From Paenibacillus sp. BIC5C1 (lineage in GTDB: Bacteria; Bacillota; Bacilli; Paenibacillales; Paenibacillaceae), in the NCBI RefSeq assembly GCF_032399705.1, contig NZ_CP135922.1:5456001-5520000 (forward strand): a stretch of DNA of 64,000 bases, in the 5' to 3' direction. Positions 36,791 through 47,859 of this stretch are shown piece by piece. Each line of letters opens with the position of its first letter. Positions within the stretch are counted from its first letter, which is position 1. A model generated the notes under the pieces. The model saw nothing but the letters and a program-made list of their open reading frames with translations. It ran no database searches and was not told the DNA's origin. Made by a program: the position numbers and the translations under genes.

Positions 36791-36948
36791 TTAATCACCT
36801 CGATATCAAAGTAGTTACTTCTATGACGTTTCTATTAGCTGGAAAGTTATGTTTTTTTCCTGCTCATGTGCAATCTGCTGCAATAATGTACTATAGGCCA
36901 TTGCCTCCCTGGAGTATGATCATGTAACTACAACTCGGGGAGGCACCT

Positions 36949-37530
36949 ATGAATCTTACATCTTTTTTCATCTATTGCATTGTCGTTTCCTTCACACCTG
37001 GTCCCAGCAATATTGTGATTCTCACTTCCGTCGGGCAAGTTGGGACCCGGAAAACGATGGAATATGTGTGGGGAGCCACTGTTGCATTTGGCTTATTACT
37101 TGCTGCTTCTGCTCTTCTCAATCATGTTCTCGCTGAGGTATTGCCTGGTATTCTCAAAGTGATGCAGATCCTGGGTAGTGTTTATATGATATATCTGGCT
37201 TATCAAGTCTATAAAATGGGTGCCACCGAGAAGGCATCGCAGCAAGTTACGGGATTTGTGAACGGGTTAATCATGCAGTTTGTGAATCCCAAAGTGGTTC
37301 TGTTCACGTTCACAGTTATTCCGAGCTATGTTCTGCCATACTACGACAGCGCCATGTCAACGTTTCTGTTCGTGATCATCATTACCATCATCAGCTTCTT
37401 GGCCTATTCCAGTTGGGCCGTGTTTGGCTCCGTCTTCAGAACCTTACTCAATCGTCATCAAAAAGCAGTGAGTATCCTAATGGCCCTTTTTTTGTTATAC
37501 TCAGCCATTATGGTATCGGGAATCATCTAA
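36949..37530 (+). CDS. LysE/RhtB family amino acid exporter
   Basis: 193-aa membrane protein with five to six helices. The N-terminal FTPGPSNIVILTSVGQVGTR is the family signature, and LIMQFVNPKVVLFTFTVIP is the conserved mid-segment. It probably exports amino acids or their analogues. GGGGAGG precedes the ATG. An AraC-type regulator follows 21 bases later, so the exporter and its probable regulator are co-transcribed. Confidence 0.93.
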   Translation: MNLTSFFIYCIVVSFTPGPSNIVILTSVGQVGTRKTMEYVWGATVAFGLLLAASALLNHVLAEVLPGILKVMQILGSVYMIYLAYQVYKMGATEKASQQVTGFVNGLIMQFVNPKVVLFTFTVIPSYVLPYYDSAMSTFLFVIIITIISFLAYSSWAVFGSVFRTLLNRHQKAVSILMALFLLYSAIMVSGII

Positions 37531-37551
37531 CGCGCGGGAGGTGTGTGCAGC

Positions 37552-38328
37552 ATGGAATTGTTTAACTATAAGAAATCACAGGACGTACTGGCTTTATCCG
37601 CCAGCTTTACGGATTTCACCTATAAAAAACATTGTCACGAGGAATATGCGGTTGGAGTAACCCTTCGCGGTATTCAGCAATACCATCTGGACGGACACTA
37701 TCAAGCCTCCCACAAAAACGGCGTGATGTTATTCAACCGGGAACAGTCCCATGATGGAAGCTCCTACGACAAGGCCGGCATAGACTATGTCATGCTTTAT
37801 CTGAAGCCGGATTTGGTCGAAGAGATTCTCGGGAAGAAGGAATTGCGTTTCACCTGTCCCATCGTTTATGACCCTGTGCTTGCACGAAGCATTCTGATGC
37901 TGAATGATGCCGTTCAAAACGGACAGGATGAAGCGAAGTGCAGCGAACTGCTCTTGAGCCTGTTGCAACTGCTGTCCCAGTCGGAAATCGACACCAAGCT
38001 ATGGCGGCCTCAGGACAATCTGGTTCGAAAAGCGAAAGAAATGATGTTTTGCAGTATTGAAGATGTGCTGAAGCTGGATGACCTGTGTGCGGAATTCAAC
38101 ATGTCCAAGTTTCAATTTATCCGCGAGTTCAAGTCCCATGCCGGTATTTCCCCTTACCAGTTTTTCCTGAATTGCAAGGTGGAGCGTGCCAGACAGTCCA
38201 TTGAAATGCATAAGGATGTTTACTCCGCCGTAGCCGAATGTGGTTTTGTCGACCTGACTCATCTGAACAGACACTTTAAACGAGTATTCGGTATTACGGC
38301 TTATGAATATATGCTGCAGTTAAACTAA
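37552..38328 (+). CDS. AraC family regulator of the LysE exporter (putative)
   Basis: 258 aa. A cupin-like arabinose-binding-type domain (HCHEEYAVGVTLRGIQQYHL) occupies the first half. Two HTH motifs follow at about 170-255 (LDDLCAEFNMSKFQFIREFK; VAECGFVDLTHLNRHFKRVFG). ATG 37552 lies nine bases after GGGAGGT. Placement in the exporter operon suggests it senses the exported molecule; this is inference. Confidence 0.92.
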   Translation: MELFNYKKSQDVLALSASFTDFTYKKHCHEEYAVGVTLRGIQQYHLDGHYQASHKNGVMLFNREQSHDGSSYDKAGIDYVMLYLKPDLVEEILGKKELRFTCPIVYDPVLARSILMLNDAVQNGQDEAKCSELLLSLLQLLSQSEIDTKLWRPQDNLVRKAKEMMFCSIEDVLKLDDLCAEFNMSKFQFIREFKSHAGISPYQFFLNCKVERARQSIEMHKDVYSAVAECGFVDLTHLNRHFKRVFGITAYEYMLQLN

Positions 38329-38365
38329 TTGAATCGGTACGATTAACCGACCAAATGTATAAAAC

Positions 38366-38407
38366 CCCCGCATGGAACGCGAGTTTACCTCAACGTTCCA
38401 CACGGGG
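38366..38407. terminator. intrinsic terminator
   Basis: CCCCG and TGGAACG arms pair with CGTTCCA and CGGGG; TTTTCTTTTT follows on the plus strand. Confidence 0.85.
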
Positions 38408-38464
38408 ATTTTCTTTTTCCTTCCGTTGCCGTGCTACCATTCTCCCTTAAATGAGATCCTAACA

Positions 38465-39028
38465 TCAGGCGCGCTTCTTCCTTCTCCAGATCCAGCCACT
38501 AACCATTACAAGCAATAAAATAAGTCCCCCATATATCATGAGATAAAATGACCAACTTCGTCCTTGATCGTTTTTTTCAAAATCCTGACTCACTACTTTT
38601 CCTGCACCCAGCAGCTTCAACGCGTCTCCAGCTTGATCAACGGAAACATTGCCACTGCAAAGATTCGTATGCAACTTATCGTCCATTTTATTCTGATAAG
38701 CAAAGATCAGATAGGATTGGTTCTTATCCAATTGAATCCCACAAGATTCCGACCCCGCATCATTACCCATGACAGTCATTCGTTTAGAAGAAACACCCTT
38801 CCATGCGGTATCCACTTCAAATGTATATGCTCTCACTCTGTCAGTGCTAAATATTTGCACCCCACCCCTTTTCACCACTTTACCTGTAAAAACCGATGTG
38901 GACGTCTTCAGTTTCTCTTGAGCATTCGATTCTACACAACTGCAAGCATAAGCTTTTTCCCCAGGAAATACCGTGTAACCCAATCCAACCAACAACAAAA
39001 TCAATGCAAACCATACTAAGCGCTTCAT
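38465..39028 (-). CDS. TIMP/NTR-like secreted membrane-tethered protein
   Basis: 187 aa. A signal peptide (MKRLVWFALILLLVGLGY) is cleaved before or near AYACSCVESNAQEKL, giving the Cys-x-Cys start typical of netrin/TIMP-like domains. Further cysteines occur in ESCGIQLD and TNLCSGNV. A C-terminal helix (YGGLILLLVMVSGWIW) and RRKKRA tail anchor it, so the domain is extracellular. GGGGGTGAAAGG precedes the ATG. Role unknown; bacterial TIMP-like domains are widespread in Bacillales. Confidence 0.8.
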   Translation of the reverse strand: MKRLVWFALILLLVGLGYTVFPGEKAYACSCVESNAQEKLKTSTSVFTGKVVKRGGVQIFSTDRVRAYTFEVDTAWKGVSSKRMTVMGNDAGSESCGIQLDKNQSYLIFAYQNKMDDKLHTNLCSGNVSVDQAGDALKLLGAGKVVSQDFEKNDQGRSWSFYLMIYGGLILLLVMVSGWIWRRKKRA

Positions 39029-39173
39029 CCTTTCACCCCCGGCTCAGATTGCAACACCCATCTTGTAATCGTTCACATTTTGTTTGAAGCTATATTTATT
39101 GTAAGATTATAGCATAATACGAATACTGTATTGGGCATCATCAGAATTCAGACACCTTGGAGGAAACCGTCAC

Positions 39174-39842
39174 TTGAATCAAAATTGGAAAAAGAATATC
39201 TCCATCCCGCTGCTCGTTGCAGCGTTATGCCTCATTGCATTTGTAAGTATCGCCCTGTCCATCAGCGACAACCAGATCCACGTCTTTGACGATACTTTGA
39301 TTGGCTGGATTCAGGGCATGGAATCACCCGGAATGACACGATTGATGCAGCTCTTTACCTGGATTGGCAGCGAGGTGCCTGTAGTTGTCATTACCATTCT
39401 CGCCATGCTTGTGCTGTATATCTACCTCAGGCACAAACGCGAGCTGCTCTTCCTGGCCTGTGTTATTGCGGGCTCGACTTTGTTAAATGCATTGATTAAG
39501 CTGGTATTCCAGCGCGCCAGACCTACGATTAACCGGATTATTGAGGTGAGTGGTTATAGCTTCCCCAGTGGACATTCAATGGCAGCGTTCAGCTTGTATG
39601 GCGGCCTGGCCTTCTTAATCTGGAAGCATGTACCGACAGCGACTGGACGTGTACTCATGATTATTGTGAGTGCAATCTTTATCCTGACGATTGGAATGAG
39701 TCGAATTTATCTGGGGGTACACTATCCCAGCGATGTCGTGGGCGGGTACTTTCTGAGTGGATGTTGGCTTGCCATATGCATATGGTTCTATCAGCGACAT
39801 CTGGAACGTCTTTCCCTGTTACAGTCCAAATCTCTCGCTTAG
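39174..39842 (+). CDS. PAP2 family lipid phosphatase
   Basis: 222-aa membrane phosphatase. The three motifs are KLVFQRARP (K-x6-R-P), PSGHSM, and SRIYLGVHYPSDV (S-R-x5-H-x3-D). Six helices are visible. Likely dephosphorylates undecaprenyl-pyrophosphate or phosphatidylglycerol phosphate. It starts at TTG 39174, ten bases after GGAGG. A strong terminator follows. Confidence 0.94.
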   Translation: MNQNWKKNISIPLLVAALCLIAFVSIALSISDNQIHVFDDTLIGWIQGMESPGMTRLMQLFTWIGSEVPVVVITILAMLVLYIYLRHKRELLFLACVIAGSTLLNALIKLVFQRARPTINRIIEVSGYSFPSGHSMAAFSLYGGLAFLIWKHVPTATGRVLMIIVSAIFILTIGMSRIYLGVHYPSDVVGGYFLSGCWLAICIWFYQRHLERLSLLQSKSLA

Positions 39843-39893
39843 GCTTTTTCGATCACCATGCAATGATCCAACCCATGCTTGAAAACAAACCAA

Positions 39894-39944
39894 ACGTAAA
39901 AGAACCTCATGGGTGCACCTGGCACCAATGAGGTTCTTTTACGT
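39894..39944. terminator. bidirectional intrinsic terminator
   Basis: Near-perfect 23-bp stem (ACGTAAAAGAACCTCAT start) with a four-base loop between the convergent phosphatase and GH1 genes. Confidence 0.93.
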
Positions 39945-39973
39945 CATTATGAAATCTATTTTACAGTGGCAAC

Positions 39974-42438
<2,465 letters not shown>

Positions 42439-42511
42439 TATAATGAAGCTCTGATCATTGTTGATTCTTTTATTTTTTTGCATTTATCCATATCCTGAAG
42501 GAGGTTTGTCC

Positions 42512-43327
42512 ATGCAAGACATTAGACGTAACAATGTGGAACGATTCAAAGGTTTTGGTACGTTATATGACCAGAATCGGCCTGCTGCGCCCACCGAGGT
42601 CGTAGATATTCTGACGAATTATTTGGGCAGCAAACCTCGCATGGTCGCAGATGTTGGCTGTGGTACCGGCTTATCGTCATGGATTTGGCTAAATGAGGCA
42701 GAACGTGTTATTGGCATCGAGCCAAGTGATGATATGAGAGCTGTCGCAGAGTCCAAGTGGGAAGCGGCAGGCAAACCGGACCATCTTCGCTTTGTCTCCG
42801 GCCTCTCCCACGAACTGGGACTACCTGATGGCAGTGTGGATATCGTGACCTGCTCACAGTCGTTCCACTGGATGGAGCCCCAGTCTACACTGCGCGAATT
42901 TGCGCGTGTACTGCGTCCAGGAGGCATATTTGCTGCATACGACTGTGACTGGCCACCAGTGGTCGATTGGCAACTGGAACAAGCCTATTTGCATTTGAAT
43001 ACGGAGGCAGATCACCGAGCTGCCAGTCTGGCTCCCCAGGAAAATCAAGCACATAAATGGAGTAAAGACGGACATTTGCAACAGATTCAGCAGTCCGGCT
43101 TGTTCCGTTATTCGCGTGAAATTGTGTTTCATCATCGGGAAACATTCGATGCGGACCGATACGTCAATCTGGCGCTAAGCCAAGGCGGCTTGCAAACGGC
43201 AGTGAAACTCGGAGCCACTGATCTGCTTGAAGTAGCAGACGAATTCAGACAGCTGGCTACTCGCATATTTAACGGGGAATCGAGACAAGTTCTCTTCTCT
43301 TATCGGATGCGCCTTGGCATCGTCTGA
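42512..43327 (+). CDS. Class I SAM-dependent methyltransferase
   Basis: 271 aa. A Rossmann fold with VADVGCGTGLSSWIWL (motif I), ERVIGIEPSDDM (motif II acidic), VDIVTCSQSFHWME and VLRPGGIFAAYDCD. Resembles UbiE/Methyltransf_11 small-molecule methylases. AAGGAGG precedes ATG 42512. Substrate unknown. A terminator follows. Confidence 0.92.
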   Translation: MQDIRRNNVERFKGFGTLYDQNRPAAPTEVVDILTNYLGSKPRMVADVGCGTGLSSWIWLNEAERVIGIEPSDDMRAVAESKWEAAGKPDHLRFVSGLSHELGLPDGSVDIVTCSQSFHWMEPQSTLREFARVLRPGGIFAAYDCDWPPVVDWQLEQAYLHLNTEADHRAASLAPQENQAHKWSKDGHLQQIQQSGLFRYSREIVFHHRETFDADRYVNLALSQGGLQTAVKLGATDLLEVADEFRQLATRIFNGESRQVLFSYRMRLGIV

Positions 43328-43370
43328 TCTTAAAGCTGCGCTCATCCAGAATCTCCAAAAAAAACACACA

Positions 43371-43417
43371 AAAGAAACCTGCCCATCACGAACACAGTGA
43401 TGTTGCAGGTTTCTTTT
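43371..43417. terminator. bidirectional intrinsic terminator
   Basis: AAAGAAACCTGC and GCAGGTTTCTTT arms with an inner ATCAC/GTGAT stem, between convergent genes. Confidence 0.88.
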
Positions 43418-43430
43418 GTTTATATAGCCA

Positions 43431-44225
43431 TCAGGATGAGAACAAATTACTTAGTTGTTCTTCCTGTACATTCAGTGCCAGCACCAACTTTGACGGGTCC
43501 TGCTTCGAGTAAATCACGTTAATAATATGGCCTTGCTGAACCTGAGGTAGGGTAGATGGATAAATTTCCTTCGGTATGGTCACCTTAAACGTCTCTCCAT
43601 TTGACTTCGTTACACTAAGCGTAAGCTGAAGTTTGATTTTGCCATTACCTTCGCCTCCAAGTGGAGTAACATCCAAAATTTTGGCCATCGCTTTCTCGCC
43701 CGTTCGTGCAATATCCATCATCTCAGGCGCCACGCCATGCTGCACCATCTTCTCATCCAGCAATTGCTGCATATCTTCCTGAGACAATCGTCCTTTCAGA
43801 TCAAGACCTACCTTGCTTTCATCCTTCACGGAGACCACTAACGGAATGAAGCTGCCCGGCTGGAACTGAGCCATGGACGTCAACGGAATAACGGTTCTCA
43901 ACTCGGTAACGTATTTCTCACGCCCTTTAAGCGAGACGGTTAGGCCCAGTCGAACTTCCGGCTGCTCATTAATATACGTACCCGTCTGCTGGATGCTTTT
44001 AATGACACCAACCGCCGGTAAACCTGACTTCACCCTCCCGACGCCGAAGATATTACCCAAAATGGAGGGAATAAAGATCAGCCCAAATCCCGCAAAAATC
44101 GCTGGTGTATACCACCATGCCTGCATAATGATAAAAGGATCATTCCACAGCTGCTGTGCCAGAAATGGGGAGAATCCCACCCCGAATACAGTCAACACAC
44201 CTATTAATCTCAGGAAACCTACCAT
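43431..44225 (-). CDS. hypothetical membrane protein with OB-like tandem domains
   Basis: 264 aa. Two hydrophobic segments near the N-terminus (LRLIGVLTVFGVGFSPF; WYTPAIFAGFGLIFIPSI), then a soluble region. The last 90 residues (AKILDVTPLGG; KLQLTLSVTKSNGETFKVTI; QQGHIINVIYSKQDPSKL) repeat a pattern also found in the neighbouring 138-aa protein. The segment around VGVIKSIQQTGTYINEQPEV looks like an earlier copy. GAGGGTGGGG precedes ATG 44225. Function unknown. Confidence 0.8.
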   Translation of the reverse strand: MVGFLRLIGVLTVFGVGFSPFLAQQLWNDPFIIMQAWWYTPAIFAGFGLIFIPSILGNIFGVGRVKSGLPAVGVIKSIQQTGTYINEQPEVRLGLTVSLKGREKYVTELRTVIPLTSMAQFQPGSFIPLVVSVKDESKVGLDLKGRLSQEDMQQLLDEKMVQHGVAPEMMDIARTGEKAMAKILDVTPLGGEGNGKIKLQLTLSVTKSNGETFKVTIPKEIYPSTLPQVQQGHIINVIYSKQDPSKLVLALNVQEEQLSNLFSS

Positions 44226-44309
44226 CTGCCCCACCCTCTCTATCTCTATTATTCGTTGTTAATTGCATTTCTTGAATGATAGCCTGCCATCTTGCAGTTT
44301 GAGCACCTT

Positions 44310-44726
44310 CTACTCGGACAACAATCCCATGTAGATCAACTCTGTCGGATTCGCTGGATTTTGTCCCAGTCCCACCCGATCTCCCACGCGCGGAATCTGC
44401 ATTTTGGACACCAGTGTTTCCAATGTTCGCTGATACTGATTGCCATTCGTCTCTGTGACATTCAGCACAAGCACAACAATAGGATCAAAATTGATTAGCT
44501 TACCCGTATCGGTAATCGTGATTACTCTGGCTGTTGCGGTTAAGGGGAGGGAACCACTCGCCGCCAGTTGTGCCTGCTTCGCCGAATCCAGACTCTGGTT
44601 GATGGCCTCCCGATGCTCCTTTGATACAAAACCTTTCATCATCATGCCTGTAAGTCCTTTATTCATCATTTTATCTGCCTTCGCGATCGCATCTTCCTGC
44701 TTGTTCTTTTTACCAAACCATCCCAT
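44310..44726 (-). CDS. hypothetical protein sharing the OB-like domain
   Basis: 138 aa, no signal. An N-terminal basic/Met-rich helix region (MGWFGKKNKQ; KGLTGMMMKGFV) precedes a domain TARVITITDTGKLINFDPIV, LVLNVTETNGNQYQ, and RVGDRVGLGQNPANPTELI. This mirrors the C-terminal domain of the downstream 264-aa protein. GAGGTG precedes ATG 44726. The two genes, 84 bases apart, probably form an operon. Function unknown. Confidence 0.8.
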   Translation of the reverse strand: MGWFGKKNKQEDAIAKADKMMNKGLTGMMMKGFVSKEHREAINQSLDSAKQAQLAASGSLPLTATARVITITDTGKLINFDPIVVLVLNVTETNGNQYQRTLETLVSKMQIPRVGDRVGLGQNPANPTELIYMGLLSE

Positions 44727-44812
44727 AATGAACACCTCGTTTTTTTGTTTTTGGTTATAGTTAAAGTATAAACAGGACGGCTTGTCCTTGAATACCCTTT
44801 TGGCTGCATACA

Positions 44813-44860
44813 AAAGAAACGAAAAATCCGGTGATTAAACCACTGGATTTTCGTTTCTTT
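44813..44860 (-). terminator. intrinsic terminator after the RRNPP regulator
   Basis: AAAGAAACGAAAAATCC and GGATTTTCGTTTCTTT arms around a short AT loop. Confidence 0.85.
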
Positions 44861-45002
44861 AACATGCATTTCAGTTGATTCCGCAAAAAAAGAGCCGAAA
44901 ACGACACTTAAAATGAAAGCTTGGGAGGCATATTTTGTGCCTAATGCACTGGCATTGAACATAATCATGCAAAAAAAAGGTTATTCCACACCGATTTCCC
45001 AT

Positions 45003-46283
45003 CTATTTTTTGCGTAACAGGTAGACCAGCTTGCGATAATACATGGCGGCTTCCTTATATTTTCGCTGATCCTCGGATACCACAGCCATTCCCTCATATA
45101 AAGGTTCAAGACGCATGACATGCTGCACGGACTCAAAATAAGGCAGACACGCGAGCGCACGCTCCATGAATACTTCACGATCTCCATGCGCAAGAGCCAG
45201 ATGGCTCTGGTAGAAGGTTGCACTCATCTGCTGATCCTGAGTTGTTGCACTATTCAACAGTTGATCCACACTTTGCGCAAGTACACCCCAGTTTTTTCGT
45301 GCCAGTGCCACTTCACACCGATACACACTCACTAACGGCTTCATGGCCTGCTGGGTTTCTTCGGGTTCCTGCTGCAACAGGGATTCGAATCGCTCGATCT
45401 CCGACTGCGCCTGATCCAGCTCCCCCGTCATGGTTAACATGACAATTCGATTATTCGCAATGGCAGTGACCAGATCGCCCTGATTACCGGCATACACCAG
45501 ATTCGCCTCTGCCATGGTCAATGCCGAGAGCGCCTCCTGTACCAGTCCCATCGCAAAGCAATATCCGCTGTACGCCACATATAAGCCGGACAACCGATGA
45601 AACAGCCGCTGATCATAGACATGTCTCATGGTGAGATCGAATACCTGCTTGGCCTCTTCATACTGTTTGACCTGAATGTAGGCTTCCATCTTGATATTTT
45701 GCACAGACAGCCAGAATTCACTTCCAGGAAGGGCCAATTCACTGAGCCTGGTTGCATGTGTTAACACATCTACAGAGGCAAGCTTGGAACGATAGTACTG
45801 CACTTTGTAATATAATAACGCCTTCGCTAGCGGACGCGGCAGATCCACATCGTCAGGACGGCCGTACTTCTCCAGATAAAAATTCAGATAGGATGTATGT
45901 ATATATTCATGAGCGGATGCATCATTTAATTGTTGGTAATAGACCCCCTTCATTAAGGCCGTGGTCAGCTCTACTGTCAGCGCATCATCCCGATCCTCAA
46001 GTGCGTGCACGATATCTTCTGCAATCACCGAAGCTGGAACTGACATTTGTTCAAAAATAGCCTCTGCCCGCGCCAATGTTTCTTCATCCTGTGCAGAAGC
46101 GTTTAACAGATAGGAAGTCGTTACGCCAAGACGTGACGCAATAGCCTCTGCCAGATCTTCAGGGAGTGGATAACGATCGGCCAGAATATTGGCAAAGTGA
46201 GCCTGCGTAACCAGTCCTTCCACGAGGTCTTTACGGGAGATTTGTTTTCTTTTGCTCAGAAATTCAATCCGTTCCTTCAGCAT
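45003..46283 (-). CDS. RRNPP-type HTH-TPR regulator
   Basis: 426 aa. An N-terminal HTH (MLKERIEFLSKRKQISRKDL; HFANILADRYPLPEDLAEAI) precedes a long helical region with TPR-like repeats from about 75 to the end (YYRSKLASVDVLTHATRLSE; FHRLSGLYVAYSGYCFAMGL; ERALACLPYFESVQHVMRLE). This is the layout of peptide-binding RRNPP regulators (PlcR, Rap, NprR, AimR). The cognate peptide gene is not obvious nearby. AAAGGAAG precedes ATG 46283. Divergent from fabV. Confidence 0.85.
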   Translation of the reverse strand: MLKERIEFLSKRKQISRKDLVEGLVTQAHFANILADRYPLPEDLAEAIASRLGVTTSYLLNASAQDEETLARAEAIFEQMSVPASVIAEDIVHALEDRDDALTVELTTALMKGVYYQQLNDASAHEYIHTSYLNFYLEKYGRPDDVDLPRPLAKALLYYKVQYYRSKLASVDVLTHATRLSELALPGSEFWLSVQNIKMEAYIQVKQYEEAKQVFDLTMRHVYDQRLFHRLSGLYVAYSGYCFAMGLVQEALSALTMAEANLVYAGNQGDLVTAIANNRIVMLTMTGELDQAQSEIERFESLLQQEPEETQQAMKPLVSVYRCEVALARKNWGVLAQSVDQLLNSATTQDQQMSATFYQSHLALAHGDREVFMERALACLPYFESVQHVMRLEPLYEGMAVVSEDQRKYKEAAMYYRKLVYLLRKK

Positions 46284-46458
46284 GGCTAGTCTTCCTTTCG
46301 TTTCGATCCTGTGAATCACAAAAATCCGGTGATAAAGGCGAACGCTTCGCTTCTACAGATCCGTTCTGTCCTCTCCGTTATCATGTAAATGTTTAGCTCA
46401 AATTATATAATATCATCCAGGGTACGAAGCCGGATACCGTCTTTTAGCCAAATCCATC

Positions 46459-46475
46459 GAAACGGTTTCCGTTTC
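46459..46475. promoter_or_regulatory. 17-bp palindrome in the fabV promoter region
   Basis: GAAACGG-TTT-CCGTTTC, perfect arms, 90 bases upstream of the fabV ATG and about 180 from the divergent regulator. Position near a candidate -35 region fits an operator. It does not match the FapR consensus. Confidence 0.55.
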
Positions 46476-46564
46476 AGAGGCAATTGTTTTACAATAAGGT
46501 AGTATGTACAAGAGCATTATCCAATAATGATGAACAAGAGTTGAATATGAAAGGATGCAAATGA

Positions 46565-47755
46565 ATGATTATTAAACCAAGAACACGTGGTTTTATTTGT
46601 ACAACTTCCCATCCTGTAGGCTGCTCTGCACAAGTCCAGGAACAAATTGATTATGTAAAATCCAAACCGCAACTGAACGGACCGCGTAACGTACTCGTCA
46701 TCGGAGCATCTACAGGATATGGGCTCGCTTCGCGCGTCGTATCCGCATTCGGCGCCGGAGCTAACACTATCGGCATTTACCGCCCAAGCAGCTCCACTGA
46801 AAAACGTACAGCTTCAGCAGGCTGGTACAACTCCGCTGCATTTGAGAAAGCTGCGGAAGAAGCAGGACTGAAATCATACAGCATCACAGGTGATGCCTTT
46901 GCCAACGAAACCAGAGAAAAGACCGTTGAACTGATTCGCAGTGAACTCGGTCAGGTTGATCTGGTTGTCTACAGCGTAGCATCGGCACGCCGTACCGATC
47001 CGAATACTGGTGAAGTATTCAACTCCGTGCTCAAACCGATTGGACAATCCTACACGAACAAAACAGTCAATTTCCATACGGGAGAAGTGACGTCCGTTAC
47101 GATTGATCCGGCATCCGAAGAAGAAATTCGCCAGACGGTGGCTGTGATGGGCGGAGATGATTGGGAACTGTGGATGGATGCCTTGCAACAAGGTGGCGTA
47201 CTCGCCGACAACGCAACAACCATTGCCTTTTCTTACATCGGTCCTGAACTTACGCATGCGATCTATCGTGATGGTTCCATCGGTCAGGCCAAAAACCATC
47301 TGGAAGCGACAGCCCACAAGCTGAATGATCGTCTGAGTGCAAAGGGCGGACGTGCTTACCTAACCGTAGCCAAAGCATTGGTAACCCAATCAAGCTCCGC
47401 AATTCCAGTGGTGCCATTGTATATCTCTGCATTGTACAAAGTCATGAAGGAAAAAGGCTTGCATGAAGGCTGCATCGAGCAATTACAGCGCCTGTTCGCT
47501 GATCGCCTGTATGCAGGAGGAGAAGTCCCGACCGATGAAGCAGGACGTATTCGTATTGATGACTGGGAGATGAGAGCAGACGTTCAGGAAGAAGTGGCGA
47601 AGCTCTGGAACGAGCTGACCACCGAAAATATCTACGATCTTTCCGATTTGGTCGGATACCGTCAGGAGTTCTTCCAGCTATTCGGTTTCGAAACCGACGG
47701 CGTGGATTATGAAGCAGATGTTGATCCAAATGTTGAAGTACCACATCTGCGTTAA
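46565..47755 (+). CDS. fabV: Enoyl-ACP/trans-2-enoyl-CoA reductase FabV
   Basis: 396 aa, the usual FabV length. Motifs: the N-terminus MIIKPRTRGFICTTSHPVGC, the NADH site NVLVIGASTGYGLASR, VVYSVASARRTDP, and the catalytic Y-x8-K in FSYIGPELTHAIYRDGSIGQ followed by AK. It reduces enoyl-ACP in the last step of each fatty-acid elongation cycle, and FabV enzymes are inherently less sensitive to triclosan than FabI. A palindrome lies at its promoter. A terminator follows. Confidence 0.96.
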   Translation: MIIKPRTRGFICTTSHPVGCSAQVQEQIDYVKSKPQLNGPRNVLVIGASTGYGLASRVVSAFGAGANTIGIYRPSSSTEKRTASAGWYNSAAFEKAAEEAGLKSYSITGDAFANETREKTVELIRSELGQVDLVVYSVASARRTDPNTGEVFNSVLKPIGQSYTNKTVNFHTGEVTSVTIDPASEEEIRQTVAVMGGDDWELWMDALQQGGVLADNATTIAFSYIGPELTHAIYRDGSIGQAKNHLEATAHKLNDRLSAKGGRAYLTVAKALVTQSSSAIPVVPLYISALYKVMKEKGLHEGCIEQLQRLFADRLYAGGEVPTDEAGRIRIDDWEMRADVQEEVAKLWNELTTENIYDLSDLVGYRQEFFQLFGFETDGVDYEADVDPNVEVPHLR

Positions 47756-47818
47756 TTGAAAAGTAATATTACTGTGGGACTGGTATAACAAGCTTATTAC
47801 AGGTCCAAATTCAGCCTT

Positions 47819-47845
47819 AAGGGAGCGAGCTTTCGCTCCCTTTTT
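47819..47845 (+). terminator. intrinsic terminator after fabV
   Basis: GGGAGCGA-GCTT-TCGCTCCC hairpin followed by TTTTT. Confidence 0.9.
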
Positions 47846-47859
47846 GACGTCTACCCATT

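Noticed and set aside
44666..44968. Possible pheromone precursor just downstream of the RRNPP regulator
   Set aside because: The frame begins without a ribosome site and runs through the regulator's terminator, so it cannot be a normal gene. Its hydrophobic stretch is also unlike Phr- or AimP-type precursors.
46338..46350. GCGAA-CGC-TTCGC palindrome upstream of the RRNPP gene
   Set aside because: Only 13 bp and not placed relative to a recognisable promoter; likely chance.
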